A stretch of 64,000 bases of DNA from contig NZ_FOAM01000003.1 of assembly GCF_900109605.1 (NCBI RefSeq), positions 186,001 to 250,000 on the forward strand, written 5' to 3'. The notes under the pieces were generated by a model that saw only the letters and a list, made by a program, of their open reading frames with translations, did no database searches and was not told the DNA's origin. A program made the translations under genes and the position numbers. Shown here one piece after another: positions 29,280-38,265 of this stretch. This DNA comes from Xaviernesmea oryzae (GTDB lineage Bacteria > Pseudomonadota > Alphaproteobacteria > Rhizobiales > Rhizobiaceae). Position 1 is the stretch's first letter; each line of letters starts with the position of its first letter.

Positions 29280-29542
29280 GACGGCGCTCCCTGCTGTGGC
29301 AAGTGCAACGCGAAAACCGACCAACCAGTTCCGTGAATGCGTCATATCTGGGGCAGCGATCAGCAGGATGGCCAAGCTGGTCTCGCGCAATAGAGCGGAA
29401 GAAGACCGATCTGTGGACAACCCAGCCAAGGCGTCCCTGTCGATCTTTGCGGCTTGCGCCTCGACCTGACCTGTTTATGACATAATTATGACAATTCGCG
29501 GCCCTGGCCATCATGCGGGGATGCCCGACAAAGGAGAGCCCG

Positions 29543-30184
29543 ATGCTTGGCTGGTTCCGAAAACTGCTTCCTCGCGAAGATCGCTTCTTCGATCTTTTTG
29601 CGGCTCATATCGAGCGCGTGGTCGGCGCAGCCGATGCGCTGAACGATCTTCTGCAAGGCCATGAGATCGAAATCAACTGCGCCCGGATCGTCAAGCTCGA
29701 ACATGAGGCCGACGATCTGACGCGGGACGTGCTGCAGGCCGTGCGCCGATCCTTCATCACGCCGTTCGACCGCAGCGATATCAAGGATCTCATCCAGTCG
29801 ATGGATGATGCCATCGACATGATGCACAAGACGGTCAAGACCATCCGCCTGTTCGAGCAGACGGAGTTCGAGCCGGGCATGCAGGAAATGGGGCGCGTGG
29901 TCGTGGAGGCAGCCCGGCTGGTGGCCGAGGCCGTGCCCCTCCTCAAGGACGTCAACCGCAACGCTGCCAAGCTGACACAGCTCGCCGAAGAGGTGACGCG
30001 CGTCGAGGGCCGGTCCGACGAGCTGCATGACGAGGGGCTGAAACAGCTCTTCCGCCGCTATGGCAAGGACAATGCGATGGCCTTCCTGATCGGCAGCGAG
30101 ATCTATGGCGAACTTGAGAAAGTCGTCGACCGCTTTGAGGATGTCGCCGACGAGATCAGCGGCATCGTGATCGAGAATGTCTGA
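29543..30184 (+). CDS. DUF47 / PhoU-like protein, phosphate transporter partner
   Basis: The 213-residue all-helical protein has the DUF47 (PhoU_div) pattern: MLGWFRKLLPREDRFFDLFAAH, the Glu/Asp-rich helix VKLEHEADDLTRDVLQAVRRSFITPFDRSD and a second copy KVVDRFEDVADEISGIVIENV. Such proteins are encoded directly before Pit transporters and modulate them, probably binding metal clusters through the E-x3-D repeats. RBS AAGGAGAG precedes ATG 29543. Its stop overlaps the pit start by one base (TGATG), indicating translational coupling. Confidence 0.92.
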   Translation: MLGWFRKLLPREDRFFDLFAAHIERVVGAADALNDLLQGHEIEINCARIVKLEHEADDLTRDVLQAVRRSFITPFDRSDIKDLIQSMDDAIDMMHKTVKTIRLFEQTEFEPGMQEMGRVVVEAARLVAEAVPLLKDVNRNAAKLTQLAEEVTRVEGRSDELHDEGLKQLFRRYGKDNAMAFLIGSEIYGELEKVVDRFEDVADEISGIVIENV

Positions 30185-31188
30185 TGGATGCCACCCTCGC
30201 CCTTCCGCTTCTCATCTGCCTCATCGCCGTCGCGCTGTTCTTCGATTTTCTGAACGGCCTGCATGATGCGGCCAATTCCATCGCTACTATCGTGTCTACC
30301 CGGGTGCTGCGTCCGCAATATGCGGTGGGCTGGGCGGCCTTCTTCAATTTCATTGCCTTTCTCTTTTTCGGGCTGCATGTGGCCGAAACGCTTGGCACCG
30401 GCATTATCGATCCGGCAATCGTCACACCCAGGCTGATCTTTTCCGCTCTCACCGGGGCCATCGCCTGGAATATCGTCACCTGGGTCTTCGGCATTCCGTC
30501 CAGCTCGTCCCATGCGCTGGTCGGCGGCCTTGTGGGCGCCGGGGTCGCGAGTGCGGGAACGAACGCCGTGGTCTGGGCCGGGCTGACGAAGACCGCTTCC
30601 GCCATCGTGCTGTCGCCGGCTGTCGGTTTCTTCCTGGCCTTGCTCCTGGTGCTGATCGTGTCCTGGCTCTGCGTTCGCCAGACGCCCTTTGCCGTCGACC
30701 GCACCTTTCGCATCCTGCAATTCATTTCGGCCTCGCTCTATTCGCTCGGCCATGGCGGCAACGACGCGCAGAAAACCATGGGCATCATCGCCGTCCTGCT
30801 TTATTCGCAGGGCCTCCTAGGAGAGAGCTTTTATGTACCGCTCTGGGTCGTGCTCTCCTGCCAGTCGGCCATGGCGCTGGGCACGCTGTGCGGCGGCTGG
30901 CGGATCGTTCACACCATGGGCTCCAAGCTAACGCGGCTTAACCCGATGCAGGGCTTCTGTGCTGAAACAGGCGGCGCGCTCACTTTGTTCGGTGCAACCT
31001 TCCTCGGCATCCCCGTCTCGACCACGCACACGATCACCGGCGCGATCGTCGGTGTCGGCGCAGCCCGCAGGGTCACGGCCGTCCGCTGGGGCCTTGCCGG
31101 CAATATCGTCGTGGCCTGGGTGGTGACGATGCCGGCCGCCGGCCTGATCTCGGCCGCCAGCTACTGGATTGCCGGCCTCTTCGCCTGA
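30184..31188 (+). CDS. pit: Low-affinity inorganic phosphate transporter (PiT family)
   Basis: The 334-residue integral membrane protein has about ten hydrophobic segments and both PiT signatures: FDFLNGLHDAANSIATIVSTRVL near the N-terminus and GHGGNDAQKTMGIIAVLL in the second half. The repeated GxNDxxK-type motifs bind phosphate and the coupling ion. It acts in the inner membrane with the overlapping DUF47 gene in one operon; this pairing (orfA-pit) is the known low-affinity phosphate uptake arrangement in Sinorhizobium. Length is normal. Confidence 0.95.
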   Translation: MDATLALPLLICLIAVALFFDFLNGLHDAANSIATIVSTRVLRPQYAVGWAAFFNFIAFLFFGLHVAETLGTGIIDPAIVTPRLIFSALTGAIAWNIVTWVFGIPSSSSHALVGGLVGAGVASAGTNAVVWAGLTKTASAIVLSPAVGFFLALLLVLIVSWLCVRQTPFAVDRTFRILQFISASLYSLGHGGNDAQKTMGIIAVLLYSQGLLGESFYVPLWVVLSCQSAMALGTLCGGWRIVHTMGSKLTRLNPMQGFCAETGGALTLFGATFLGIPVSTTHTITGAIVGVGAARRVTAVRWGLAGNIVVAWVVTMPAAGLISAASYWIAGLFA

Positions 31189-31205
31189 CATCCTTCGACG
31201 CGAAA

Positions 31206-31238
31206 AACGCCGCCCCGTCTTTTTGACGGAGCGGCGTT
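31206..31238 (-). terminator. Bidirectional terminator between pit and DUF378 gene
   Basis: Stem AACGCCGCCCCGTC/GACGGAGCGGCGTT (14 bp, one wobble), loop TTTTT. On the minus strand it is followed by TTTCG and preceded by an A-rich tract, and it can also stop pit transcripts. Confidence 0.8.
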
Positions 31239-31275
31239 TGCATGTCGCTTTGCCCCTGGCAGGGCTCAGCCATTT

Positions 31276-31512
31276 TTAGCGATGGGTCAGATTGGCCTCG
31301 GCGCGGGTTTCGCCGACCGAAAGGGACTTGGCGAAGGGGACAAGCTGCCAGATCGCCGACAGACCGACCAGCGTGTAGACGATCGTCGCCAGAACGCTGT
31401 CCTGACCGCCGAACAGGGTGGCGACTAGGTCGAAATCAGCCAGGCCGACCAGCAGCCAGTTCAGGCCGCCGACAATGATCAGAAGAAGCGTGATAATGTT
31501 GAGCGCTCGCAT
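31276..31512 (-). CDS. DUF378 small membrane protein
   Basis: The 78-residue protein has two hydrophobic helices, MRALNIITLLLIIVGGLNWLLVGL and LATIVYTLVGLSAIWQLVPFAKS, with the DUF378 hallmark GGLNWLLVG-F/L-x-DLVA followed by LFGG. The function of the family is unknown. GGAG precedes ATG 31512. A monocistronic unit with its own terminator. Confidence 0.9.
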   Translation of the reverse strand: MRALNIITLLLIIVGGLNWLLVGLADFDLVATLFGGQDSVLATIVYTLVGLSAIWQLVPFAKSLSVGETRAEANLTHR

Positions 31513-31615
31513 GATGAACTCCATGTTCAGTTTTGGCATTGATCGATGTTTGGCAATCACGCAAGAAGAACATTTGTTAGGTTTTTTTGTTCCTTCCTCT
31601 GCATATCACGAAAAC

Positions 31616-31741
31616 ATGCACGTGATAGTCCATACGAAATCGGGAACTTTTGCAAATTTCGTCGCTTATGATTCAAGTCGACAGGATCTTCATCTTCTTG
31701 TCGACGAAATCAATACAGAAGAAGAAACATATCTTACTTAA
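31616..31741 (+). CDS. Possible 41-residue protein in an AT-rich stretch
   Basis: An ATG frame gives MHVIVHTKSGTFANFVAYDS followed by a Leu/Glu-rich end. It has balanced composition, but no good ribosome binding site was seen and codon use is AT-rich compared with neighbours. It may be real, foreign or chance. Confidence 0.25.
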   Translation: MHVIVHTKSGTFANFVAYDSSRQDLHLLVDEINTEEETYLT

Positions 31742-31767
31742 AATAATCTGATAGACAGGATGAGGGT

Positions 31768-31971
31768 ATGACGAAAATCAGCCAGGAGCAGAACGCCATT
31801 CGGCCGGACCCGCTCGAAACCCGCGCCGACCCGGACAAAGCCGGCCCCGAAGCCACGATGAAGCCAAAGACGGCGTCCGACCCGCATCCGGGTTCGATCT
31901 CTGATGGTACGGAGCCGCAGGCCCGGGAAGGCTCGACACCGATCGCAGACCGCAAGGGCGCAAGCCGCTAA
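31768..31971 (+). CDS. 67-residue hydrophilic hypothetical protein
   Basis: ATG follows GAGGGT closely. The product is highly polar, rich in Pro, Asp, Glu and Ala (MTKISQEQNAIRPDPLETRA, then KPKTASDPHPGS and STPIADRKGASR) and looks disordered. No domain recognised. Rhizobial genomes carry many such small disordered stress-type proteins, but nothing here ties it to a function. Confidence 0.55.
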   Translation: MTKISQEQNAIRPDPLETRADPDKAGPEATMKPKTASDPHPGSISDGTEPQAREGSTPIADRKGASR

Positions 31972-32199
31972 GCGGTGGTCTGCTAACAGGCCGCTTGTGC
32001 CCTCCCTTCTCTGTCGACCATCGCAAAGCCCCTTCGGCTCGGCGTCTTGCCAGGACGCATCGGGTCGAAAGGGGTCGCTTGCGCGATGGACGACAGAGCG
32101 CCGTGAACGATAGAATGAGACGCGCGGGAGCACGCAAGGCGTTAGGGATCGCATCCATGGCAGGCGCACTCCGGAAGCAGGAACGATGAGATGTGACAG

Positions 32200-32766
32200 A
32201 TGATCTTGGATGCCAGCACCGAGCCGGGTGTTGACTTTTTCGACCGCGACGTTCTGCTGGTCGCGCCCTCGCTGATCGGCGCCGTCTTCAGCCTGGACGG
32301 AACGGGCGGCATCATCGTGGAGACGGAGGCCTACCGCGCCGATGATCCGGCATCGCATAGCTATAGCGGGCCAACAGAGCGAAACCGCGCTATGTTCGGC
32401 TTGCCTGGCACGGCCTATGTCTACCGCTCCTACGGCATTCACTGGTGCTTCAACATCGTGTGCCAGCCCGGCAGCGCTGTGCTTGTGCGCGCCCTGTCGC
32501 CGAGCCTCGGTCTGGAGCGCATGGCCGAACGGCGGGGGCGTGGCGAAAAAAAGCTTTTGTGCGCCGGTCCCGGACGCCTCTGTCAGGCCTTGGGCATCGA
32601 CATCAGCCACAATGGTCTGGCGGTGGATCAGCCACCGTTCATGCTGACCTTGCCCGCCGAGCCTCAGAATGTCGATGTCGGCACCCGCATCGGCATCACC
32701 AAGGCGGCCGAACAGCCCTGGCGCTTCGGCTTGAGAGGGTCGCCCTTCGTCAGCCGGCGATTTTAA
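32200..32766 (+). CDS. DNA-3-methyladenine glycosylase (AAG/MPG family)
   Basis: The 188-residue enzyme shows the AAG fold: LLVAPSLIGAVF, the catalytic Glu segment IIVETEAY, the DPASHSYSGPTERNRAMFG loop, the VYRSYGIHWCFNIVC strand with intercalating Tyr region, and the C-terminal GPGRLCQALGID. It removes alkylated bases, starting base-excision repair. Length is normal for bacterial members. Start ATG at 32200 (MILDASTEPGV); no strong Shine-Dalgarno. It stands alone. Confidence 0.93.
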   Translation: MILDASTEPGVDFFDRDVLLVAPSLIGAVFSLDGTGGIIVETEAYRADDPASHSYSGPTERNRAMFGLPGTAYVYRSYGIHWCFNIVCQPGSAVLVRALSPSLGLERMAERRGRGEKKLLCAGPGRLCQALGIDISHNGLAVDQPPFMLTLPAEPQNVDVGTRIGITKAAEQPWRFGLRGSPFVSRRF

Positions 32767-32975
32767 AATGCTCATCTACCCGCGCTTCAAGCCAGCCAGA
32801 CTGCGTTGTGGGCTCCTCAGACACATCAAAGGTTGATCGACGCTCGCCGATGAAACCTTCTGCAAGCTTTGTCGTTTTGCTGCGCTGGCAGGTGGCGTTT
32901 GAAGGCAAATGCGGCCGGCTGGTCGCGCCGTGATCGAGACGGCTTGTTTCCTTCCGCCGAAAGGACCCGATCCCC

Positions 32976-34955
32976 ATGAGCGCTCCGCCGCCTTACCCTG
33001 CCGACGATGCCGGCAGAGTCTTATCTCACCCCTCCGATCGCACGATGCCTTTAGGCGCCCGACCCGTCGAGGGCGGCGTTGCCTTTCGCCTCTGGGCCCC
33101 GGCGCGGCGCATGGTGCATATCGTCAGCGATGGACAGAGGCATGCGCTTACCACTGACGGTCACGGATATTTCGAGGGTGTCGTCGCAGGCATGCAGCCC
33201 GGCAGCCTCTACCAGCTGCAGCTGGACGAGGAGGCGCGGCTCTATGCCGATCCGGCCTCCCGCTTTCAGCCTGAAGGGCCGGAAGGGCCATCGGAAGTCA
33301 TGGATGCCTCGGCCTATCGATGGACCGACGATGACTGGCGCGGGATCGAGCCGGCAGGACAGGTGATCTATGAGATGCACATCGGCACCTTCACACCGGA
33401 GGGAACCTATCGGGCTGCTGCTGAAAAGCTGGCCTTCCTGAAGGAGATCGGCGTGACGCTGATCGAGATGATGCCGGTGAACGAGTTTTTCGGTGCATTC
33501 GGCTGGGGCTATGATGGCGTCCTGCCGTTTGCGCCGACCCGACTCTATGGCCGTCCCGATGATCTGCGCGCCTTCATCGACCAGGCGCATGGTCTCGGCA
33601 TCGGCGTGATCCTCGATGTCGTCTACAATCACTTCGGACTCGGCGAATGTTTCGAGGCCTTCAGCCCAGATTATTTCACCGACGCCTATGCCAATGAATG
33701 GGGACGGTCGATCAATTTCGATGGCCGCAATGCCGAGGGAACACGCGCCTTTTTCGCCGCCAATGCCGCCGCTTGGGTCGAAGACTATCACTTCGACGGG
33801 TTGAGGCTCGATGCCACGCAGGCCTTGTTCGACAAGAGCGACGATCACATCATCGCTGAGATCGCCCGCGCCGCCAGGGCTGCGGCGGGTCAGCGGCGTA
33901 TCTATATCGTCGGGGAAAACGAGCCGCAGGCCGCGCGGCTGATCCGCCCGGCACGCGAAGGTGGCTATGGCCTCGAAGCGCTGTGGAACGATGATTTTCA
34001 TCATTCGGCGACGGCGGTGCTGACGGGGCGCAACGAGGCCTATTATCACGATCACCGAGGGATGCCGCAGGAGTTCATATCCGCGGCCAAGTTCGGCTTC
34101 CTGTTCCAAGGCCAGCGCTATGACTGGCAAAATCACGGCCGGGGAGAGCCGGCGCGCGATCGGGCGCCCTGCAGCTTCGTCCATTTTCTCCAGAACCACG
34201 ATCAGGTCGCCAATTCCGGGCGAGGCCTGCGCGCCTCGGCGCTGACCTCCATGGCGCGCCTGCGCGCCGCCACTGCCTTGCTTCTGCTGGGGCCGCAAAC
34301 GCCGATGCTGTTCCAAGGGCAGGAGTTTTTCGCGGCGACCCCCTTCTTCTATTTCGCCGATCACGCCGATCCGAAAAATGCGGATATGGTGCGCAACGGC
34401 CGGATCGCGTTTCTTCAGCAATTTCCAAGCCTGCGCGATCCCGAAATTGTCGCTCAGATGGCAGATCCATGTGATGCCGCCACATTCCAACGCTCCAAGC
34501 TCGACTGGCAGGAGGCCGCAAGCAAGCCGGAAGCGCTCGCCCTTCATCGCGACCTCCTGCGGCTGCGCCGTGAAGAACCGGCCTTCCGCCAGGCCGAGCG
34601 GCGCCGGTGCGTCGATGGCAGCGTCATCGGCCCCTCCGCCTTTCTTCTGCGCTTCGAGGCCGAAGATCCTTGGGACGACAGGCTGCTCCTCGTCAATTTC
34701 GGCGCCGATCTCACGCTGATCAGCCTTCCCGATCCGCTTTTCGCGCCGCCAGCCGGCTGCCAATGGTCGGTTCGGTGGTCCAGCGAGGCGGTTGCCTATG
34801 GCGGCACGGGGCAGAAGGCCATCGACACGCGCAAGCGGTTCCGTCTTCCCGGCGAAAGCGCCCTGCTCTTCCATCCGCAAGCGATGGAGGATCATCCGAT
34901 GATGGACAAGGCAGCCTTGGACGAGTGGCAGGCCGGCGTTAGCGAAGGCGGATGA
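32976..34955 (+). CDS. treZ: Malto-oligosyltrehalose trehalohydrolase
   Basis: TreZ (GH13) releases trehalose from maltooligosyl-trehalose made by TreY. The 659 residues include an N-terminal carbohydrate-binding-like domain (GVAFRLWAPARRMVHIV) and the GH13 barrel. The barrel has VIYEMHIGTFTPEGTYRAA, VILDVVYNHFG, the nucleophile Asp in GLRLDATQA, the acid/base Glu in IVGENEPQ and the third Asp in FLQNHDQVAN. The family is usually about 590-610 residues; the extra length is at the N-terminus, and an internal ATG (33045, MPLGARPVEGG) is an alternative start. AAGGA lies 11 bases before 32976. treY is not adjacent, which is unusual. Confidence 0.94.
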   Translation: MSAPPPYPADDAGRVLSHPSDRTMPLGARPVEGGVAFRLWAPARRMVHIVSDGQRHALTTDGHGYFEGVVAGMQPGSLYQLQLDEEARLYADPASRFQPEGPEGPSEVMDASAYRWTDDDWRGIEPAGQVIYEMHIGTFTPEGTYRAAAEKLAFLKEIGVTLIEMMPVNEFFGAFGWGYDGVLPFAPTRLYGRPDDLRAFIDQAHGLGIGVILDVVYNHFGLGECFEAFSPDYFTDAYANEWGRSINFDGRNAEGTRAFFAANAAAWVEDYHFDGLRLDATQALFDKSDDHIIAEIARAARAAAGQRRIYIVGENEPQAARLIRPAREGGYGLEALWNDDFHHSATAVLTGRNEAYYHDHRGMPQEFISAAKFGFLFQGQRYDWQNHGRGEPARDRAPCSFVHFLQNHDQVANSGRGLRASALTSMARLRAATALLLLGPQTPMLFQGQEFFAATPFFYFADHADPKNADMVRNGRIAFLQQFPSLRDPEIVAQMADPCDAATFQRSKLDWQEAASKPEALALHRDLLRLRREEPAFRQAERRRCVDGSVIGPSAFLLRFEAEDPWDDRLLLVNFGADLTLISLPDPLFAPPAGCQWSVRWSSEAVAYGGTGQKAIDTRKRFRLPGESALLFHPQAMEDHPMMDKAALDEWQAGVSEGG

Positions 34956-35125
34956 GGCGGTTCATCCCAGCCGCGCTCGCGCGCTATTGACGTGCGGTTA
35001 AGGGATAGACCTCATCGGAACACGATCAAACACGTTCGCGTCATCCGCTCTCTGACCGATGGAACGGCCCTTTCGCCGCCTATATTGGCGACAGGCGGCA
35101 TGTCCGCTCCATCGAAAGGAGACCC

Positions 35126-35725
35126 ATGGAAGATTTCGTCCACATGATGATGCAGCGCTTCGGCGCCTTCGGTATCGCCTTGCTGATGTTCCTCGAAAAC
35201 GTCTTTCCGCCCATTCCCTCGGAACTGATCATGCCGCTGGCGGGCTATCGTGCGACGCAGGGCGATATGTCGATCGTCACGGTGATCCTGGCAGGCAGCA
35301 TCGGCTCATTGGCCGGCATCCTTCCCTGGTATTTCGCAGGTCGCGTGCTGGGCGAAAAGCGCGTAAAGGCCTTTGCCGCGCGCCATGGACGCTGGCTGAC
35401 GCTGACCCCCGACGATGTGAGCGCCGCCGAGCGCTGGTTTCGCGAGAAGGGCATGACGGCTGTTCTCTTTGGCCGCCTGGTGCCAACGGTGCGCACGCTG
35501 ATTTCAGTTCCGGCCGGCATTGCGCGGATGAGCTTTCTGCCCTTCCTGCTGTTTTCCGCCCTGGGCACGGTGGCCTGGACGAGCCTGCTGGCGCTCTCGG
35601 GCTTCGCCCTTGGCCAGGCCTATGAGGCCGTGGAGGCCTATGTCGATCCGGTGTCGACGGGCATTTTGGTCGCCATGGTCCTTGTCTATCTTTATCGCGT
35701 GGTCCGCTATCAGCCACAGAGCTGA
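35126..35725 (+). CDS. DedA-family membrane protein (VTT domain)
   Basis: The 199-residue protein has the DedA core: FGAFGIALLMFLENVFPPIPSELIMPLAGY, an amphipathic WYFAGRVLGEKRVKAFAARHG, AERWFREKGMTAVLFGRLVPTVRTLISVPAGIARM and LFSALGTVAWTSLLALSGFALG. The PPIPSE and GRxxPxxRxxxSxxAGxxxM motifs are diagnostic. DedA proteins are thought to be lipid (undecaprenyl-phosphate or phospholipid) scramblases or transporters of the inner membrane. RBS AAAGGAGACCC precedes the ATG. Confidence 0.94.
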   Translation: MEDFVHMMMQRFGAFGIALLMFLENVFPPIPSELIMPLAGYRATQGDMSIVTVILAGSIGSLAGILPWYFAGRVLGEKRVKAFAARHGRWLTLTPDDVSAAERWFREKGMTAVLFGRLVPTVRTLISVPAGIARMSFLPFLLFSALGTVAWTSLLALSGFALGQAYEAVEAYVDPVSTGILVAMVLVYLYRVVRYQPQS

Positions 35726-35807
35726 GCGTTTCCCCGCGCATCCGAACCAAAAGTGGAAACCGGTCTTCGGGCAAATCCCAGGATCAAAAGTACGGACGCT
35801 AACACGC

Positions 35808-35850
35808 AAAAAGGCCTCCGCATCGGTTTCGATGCGGAGGCCTTTCTTGT
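35808..35850. terminator. Bidirectional terminator between dedA and the chemoreceptor
   Basis: A perfect 16-bp stem AAAGGCCTCCGCATCG/CGATGCGGAGGCCTTT with a GTTT loop. Flanking T runs on both strands (CTTG on plus, TTTTTGCG on minus). Confidence 0.9.
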
Positions 35851-35874
35851 TACTGCGTCAACGACAGAGCCGGC

Positions 35875-37914
35875 TCAGAACTCTTCCCAGGCGTCAGCTG
35901 CCGGCTTGCTCTTGGCGCTTGGCGCCGGGCTAGAGAAGGCGGCGGCAAGCTTATTGGTCAAAGCCCGTGCCGGAGATGGCTTGGCAATATGGTGAGCCGC
36001 GACGGCAACGGGCGCGGCCGTGCGCGGCTTCAGCACCGGCATCGGCCGGGGGGCGACCGAGCTATTGGCCGGGCGTCGCACGCTCTCGCCGGAAAAGCCC
36101 GAGGCCATCGGCATTGCAGCCCCTTCGCCCACGCGGAACCGGCCGATGACCTCGCGCAGACGCGTGGCATCGCTGGCGAGCGAAGCGCCGGCCGCATTGG
36201 TTTCCTCGACCATGGCAGCGTTCTGCTGGGTCACCTGATCCATCTGGTTGACCGCGGTATTGACCTCGGCCAAGCCGACAGACTGCTCGCGCGCGGAGGT
36301 GGCGATCGCGTCCATATGCTGGTTGATATCGACGATATAGGTCTCGATGGTCTTCAGCACCTCACCTGTCTGGGACACGAGCAGCACGCCGCTCTCCACC
36401 TCGCCGGAGGAGTTGCGGATCAGTTCCTTGATCTCCTTGGCGGCCTTGGCCGAACGCTGGGCAAGCTCGCGCACCTCCTGGGCGACGACGGCGAAACCCT
36501 TACCGGCTTCCCCGGCCCGTGCAGCCTCGACGCCGGCATTGAGCGCCAGAAGATTGGTCTGGAAGGCGATCTCGTCGATCACGCCGATGATGTTGGCGAT
36601 CTGACCGGAGGACTGTTCGATGCGTTGCATGGCATTGACCGCATCGGCCACGACGGAGCCGGAGCGGGTCGCGCTTTCATTGGCGCTTTGGGCCACACGG
36701 CGGGCCTCGTCGGCGCGCTTGGAGGAGTTGGCGACATTGGCCGTGATCTGGTCGAGCGCGGCAGCGGTTTCCTCCAGGCTCGCCGCCTGCTGCTCCGTGC
36801 GCTTGGAGAGGTCGTCGGCGCCGCGGCTGACTTCGCTGGCACCGCTGTCTATCGAGGACGCGGCAACCGCGACGGCCGACAGGCTCTCGCGAAGCTGAGC
36901 GACCGCACCGTTGAAATCCATGCGCAACGTTTCGAAGTCCGCCGCAAAGGCTTCTGTCAGCTCATAGGTGAGGTCGCCGGATGCAAGATGGCGCAGGCCT
37001 TCGCCCAGACCGGTCGTTGCCTTGGCCATATCGGCAGCGCGGCGGGCTTCGGCCTCGGCGTTTCGCTGCCGCTCGACATCGCTGCGGCTGCGCTGCGCCT
37101 CGGCATCCGCTTCCAGCTGACGCGTCTTCAGGCCATTTTCCTTGAAGACGGCCACGGTGCGGGCCATTTTGCCGATCTCATCGCCCCGGTCGGCTTCCGG
37201 AACATCGGTACCGAGATCGCCATTCGCCAGTTTGGCCATGGCGCCCACCATCCGGTCGATCGGCCGAACCACCCAGGCGCGGATAGAGACAAAGGCGGCA
37301 ATCAGAACGATGACGAGGCCGAGAAGAACGCCGATGATCGTCGTGCGGGCGACCGTTATCGACAGGTTCGTGAGATTGTCGGACGCCGTGGCCGTATCGC
37401 TGACGAGATCGTTGGACAGGGCAACGATCTTCTTGGTGAGGTCGCGCAGTGCAGGCTGACAATCCTGGCCGAACAGGAGCTGACTGCTCTTCACGTCCTC
37501 TTCGGCAAGGCTGGTGGCACCGGCCTTGATCACCGCGCCGCAGGCTTTTTCGATCGTCTGAGCGCCTTCCGTCTTCAGCGCGCTGATGCGACCGTCGTTG
37601 GGGATCAGCACCTGCGCGGCTTCCAGACGGTTGGCGAACGTGTCGCGGGCATCCTGCAGCTCGGAAAGCGCCTGCTTGTCATCCTCCTCCGTCCGGGCAA
37701 TCAGCAGTTCACCGATGCTGGAGCGCACGGCCTGAAGCTGGCGCGAGGCGCGCGAGACCAGCGTCGCTGCACTGGCCTGGCCGGATATGAGATTGCTGTA
37801 GGACGTATCGATCCGCATGAGCTGGGTGCCGGAATAGAGCGCAGCCGCAACGGTAAAGAGACCGAAGGCCGCCAGCAGCGTCAAAAACTTTGCCAGGATC
37901 GAAATGTTCTTCAT
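35875..37914 (-). CDS. Methyl-accepting chemotaxis protein with C-terminal WEEF pentapeptide
   Basis: The 679-residue receptor has a first membrane helix (LAKFLTLLAAFGLFTVAAAL), a periplasmic four-helix sensor of about 160 residues, a second helix (TTIIGVLLGLVIVLIAAFVS, near 195), and a HAMP domain (RPIDRMVGAMAKLANGDLG). A second HAMP-like unit (LRHLASGDLTYELTEAF) and a long signalling coiled coil follow, with the tip IDEIAFQTNLLALNAGVEAARA and AVVAQEVRELAQRSA. A Pro/Ala linker ends in the motif DAWEEF, the CheR/CheB tether. The periplasmic ligand is unknown. The ATG at 37914 was favoured over one 27 bases upstream. Confidence 0.94.
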   Translation of the reverse strand: MKNISILAKFLTLLAAFGLFTVAAALYSGTQLMRIDTSYSNLISGQASAATLVSRASRQLQAVRSSIGELLIARTEEDDKQALSELQDARDTFANRLEAAQVLIPNDGRISALKTEGAQTIEKACGAVIKAGATSLAEEDVKSSQLLFGQDCQPALRDLTKKIVALSNDLVSDTATASDNLTNLSITVARTTIIGVLLGLVIVLIAAFVSIRAWVVRPIDRMVGAMAKLANGDLGTDVPEADRGDEIGKMARTVAVFKENGLKTRQLEADAEAQRSRSDVERQRNAEAEARRAADMAKATTGLGEGLRHLASGDLTYELTEAFAADFETLRMDFNGAVAQLRESLSAVAVAASSIDSGASEVSRGADDLSKRTEQQAASLEETAAALDQITANVANSSKRADEARRVAQSANESATRSGSVVADAVNAMQRIEQSSGQIANIIGVIDEIAFQTNLLALNAGVEAARAGEAGKGFAVVAQEVRELAQRSAKAAKEIKELIRNSSGEVESGVLLVSQTGEVLKTIETYIVDINQHMDAIATSAREQSVGLAEVNTAVNQMDQVTQQNAAMVEETNAAGASLASDATRLREVIGRFRVGEGAAMPMASGFSGESVRRPANSSVAPRPMPVLKPRTAAPVAVAAHHIAKPSPARALTNKLAAAFSSPAPSAKSKPAADAWEEF

Positions 37915-38265
37915 TGCTATGCCCTGATGTCCTTTTCGCACAAGACATCAATCACCGGCCTCAAGACCGACGCTGCCGAAGGTTCAAGACCAGAGGGCTG
38001 CGTGGCGAGGCACGAGGATCGACTCTCCATGAGCCGACAATGGGCAAAAATGACTTTCTGGCCGGTTAATCCTAAGCGGCAAGCTCTTCTGGTTGTAACG
38101 ATATTCAGCGTTGGCGCATGCATCAGCAGAAAGCCGCGCGGCAACCCTGTGCAGTGTTGCCGCGCACACGATCACACCCCGCATGCGGACCAGCCCCTAC
38201 AGGGGTTGGGAAAAAGGAGCTTGGAAAGGCACATGACCAAGCTCTTTCCATCGGTGCGGTGGGCC
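37915..38265. other. Upstream region of the chemoreceptor and 3' flank of pccB
   Basis: No gene supported. It contains the pccB terminator near 38211-38244 and an inverted CCCCT/AGGGG just before it on the plus strand. A long open frame across this area on the plus strand is antisense shadow of the chemoreceptor. Confidence 0.4.
38211..38244 (-). terminator. Terminator after pccB
   Basis: On the minus strand, an 8-bp stem GAGCTTGG/CCAAGCTC with a 12-base loop followed by CTTTTTCC. It lies 22 bases past the pccB stop. Confidence 0.75.

Noticed and set aside
33051-34895. Open frame of 614 codons on the minus strand
   Set aside because: Antisense to treZ, which has intact GH13 catalytic motifs; no RBS.
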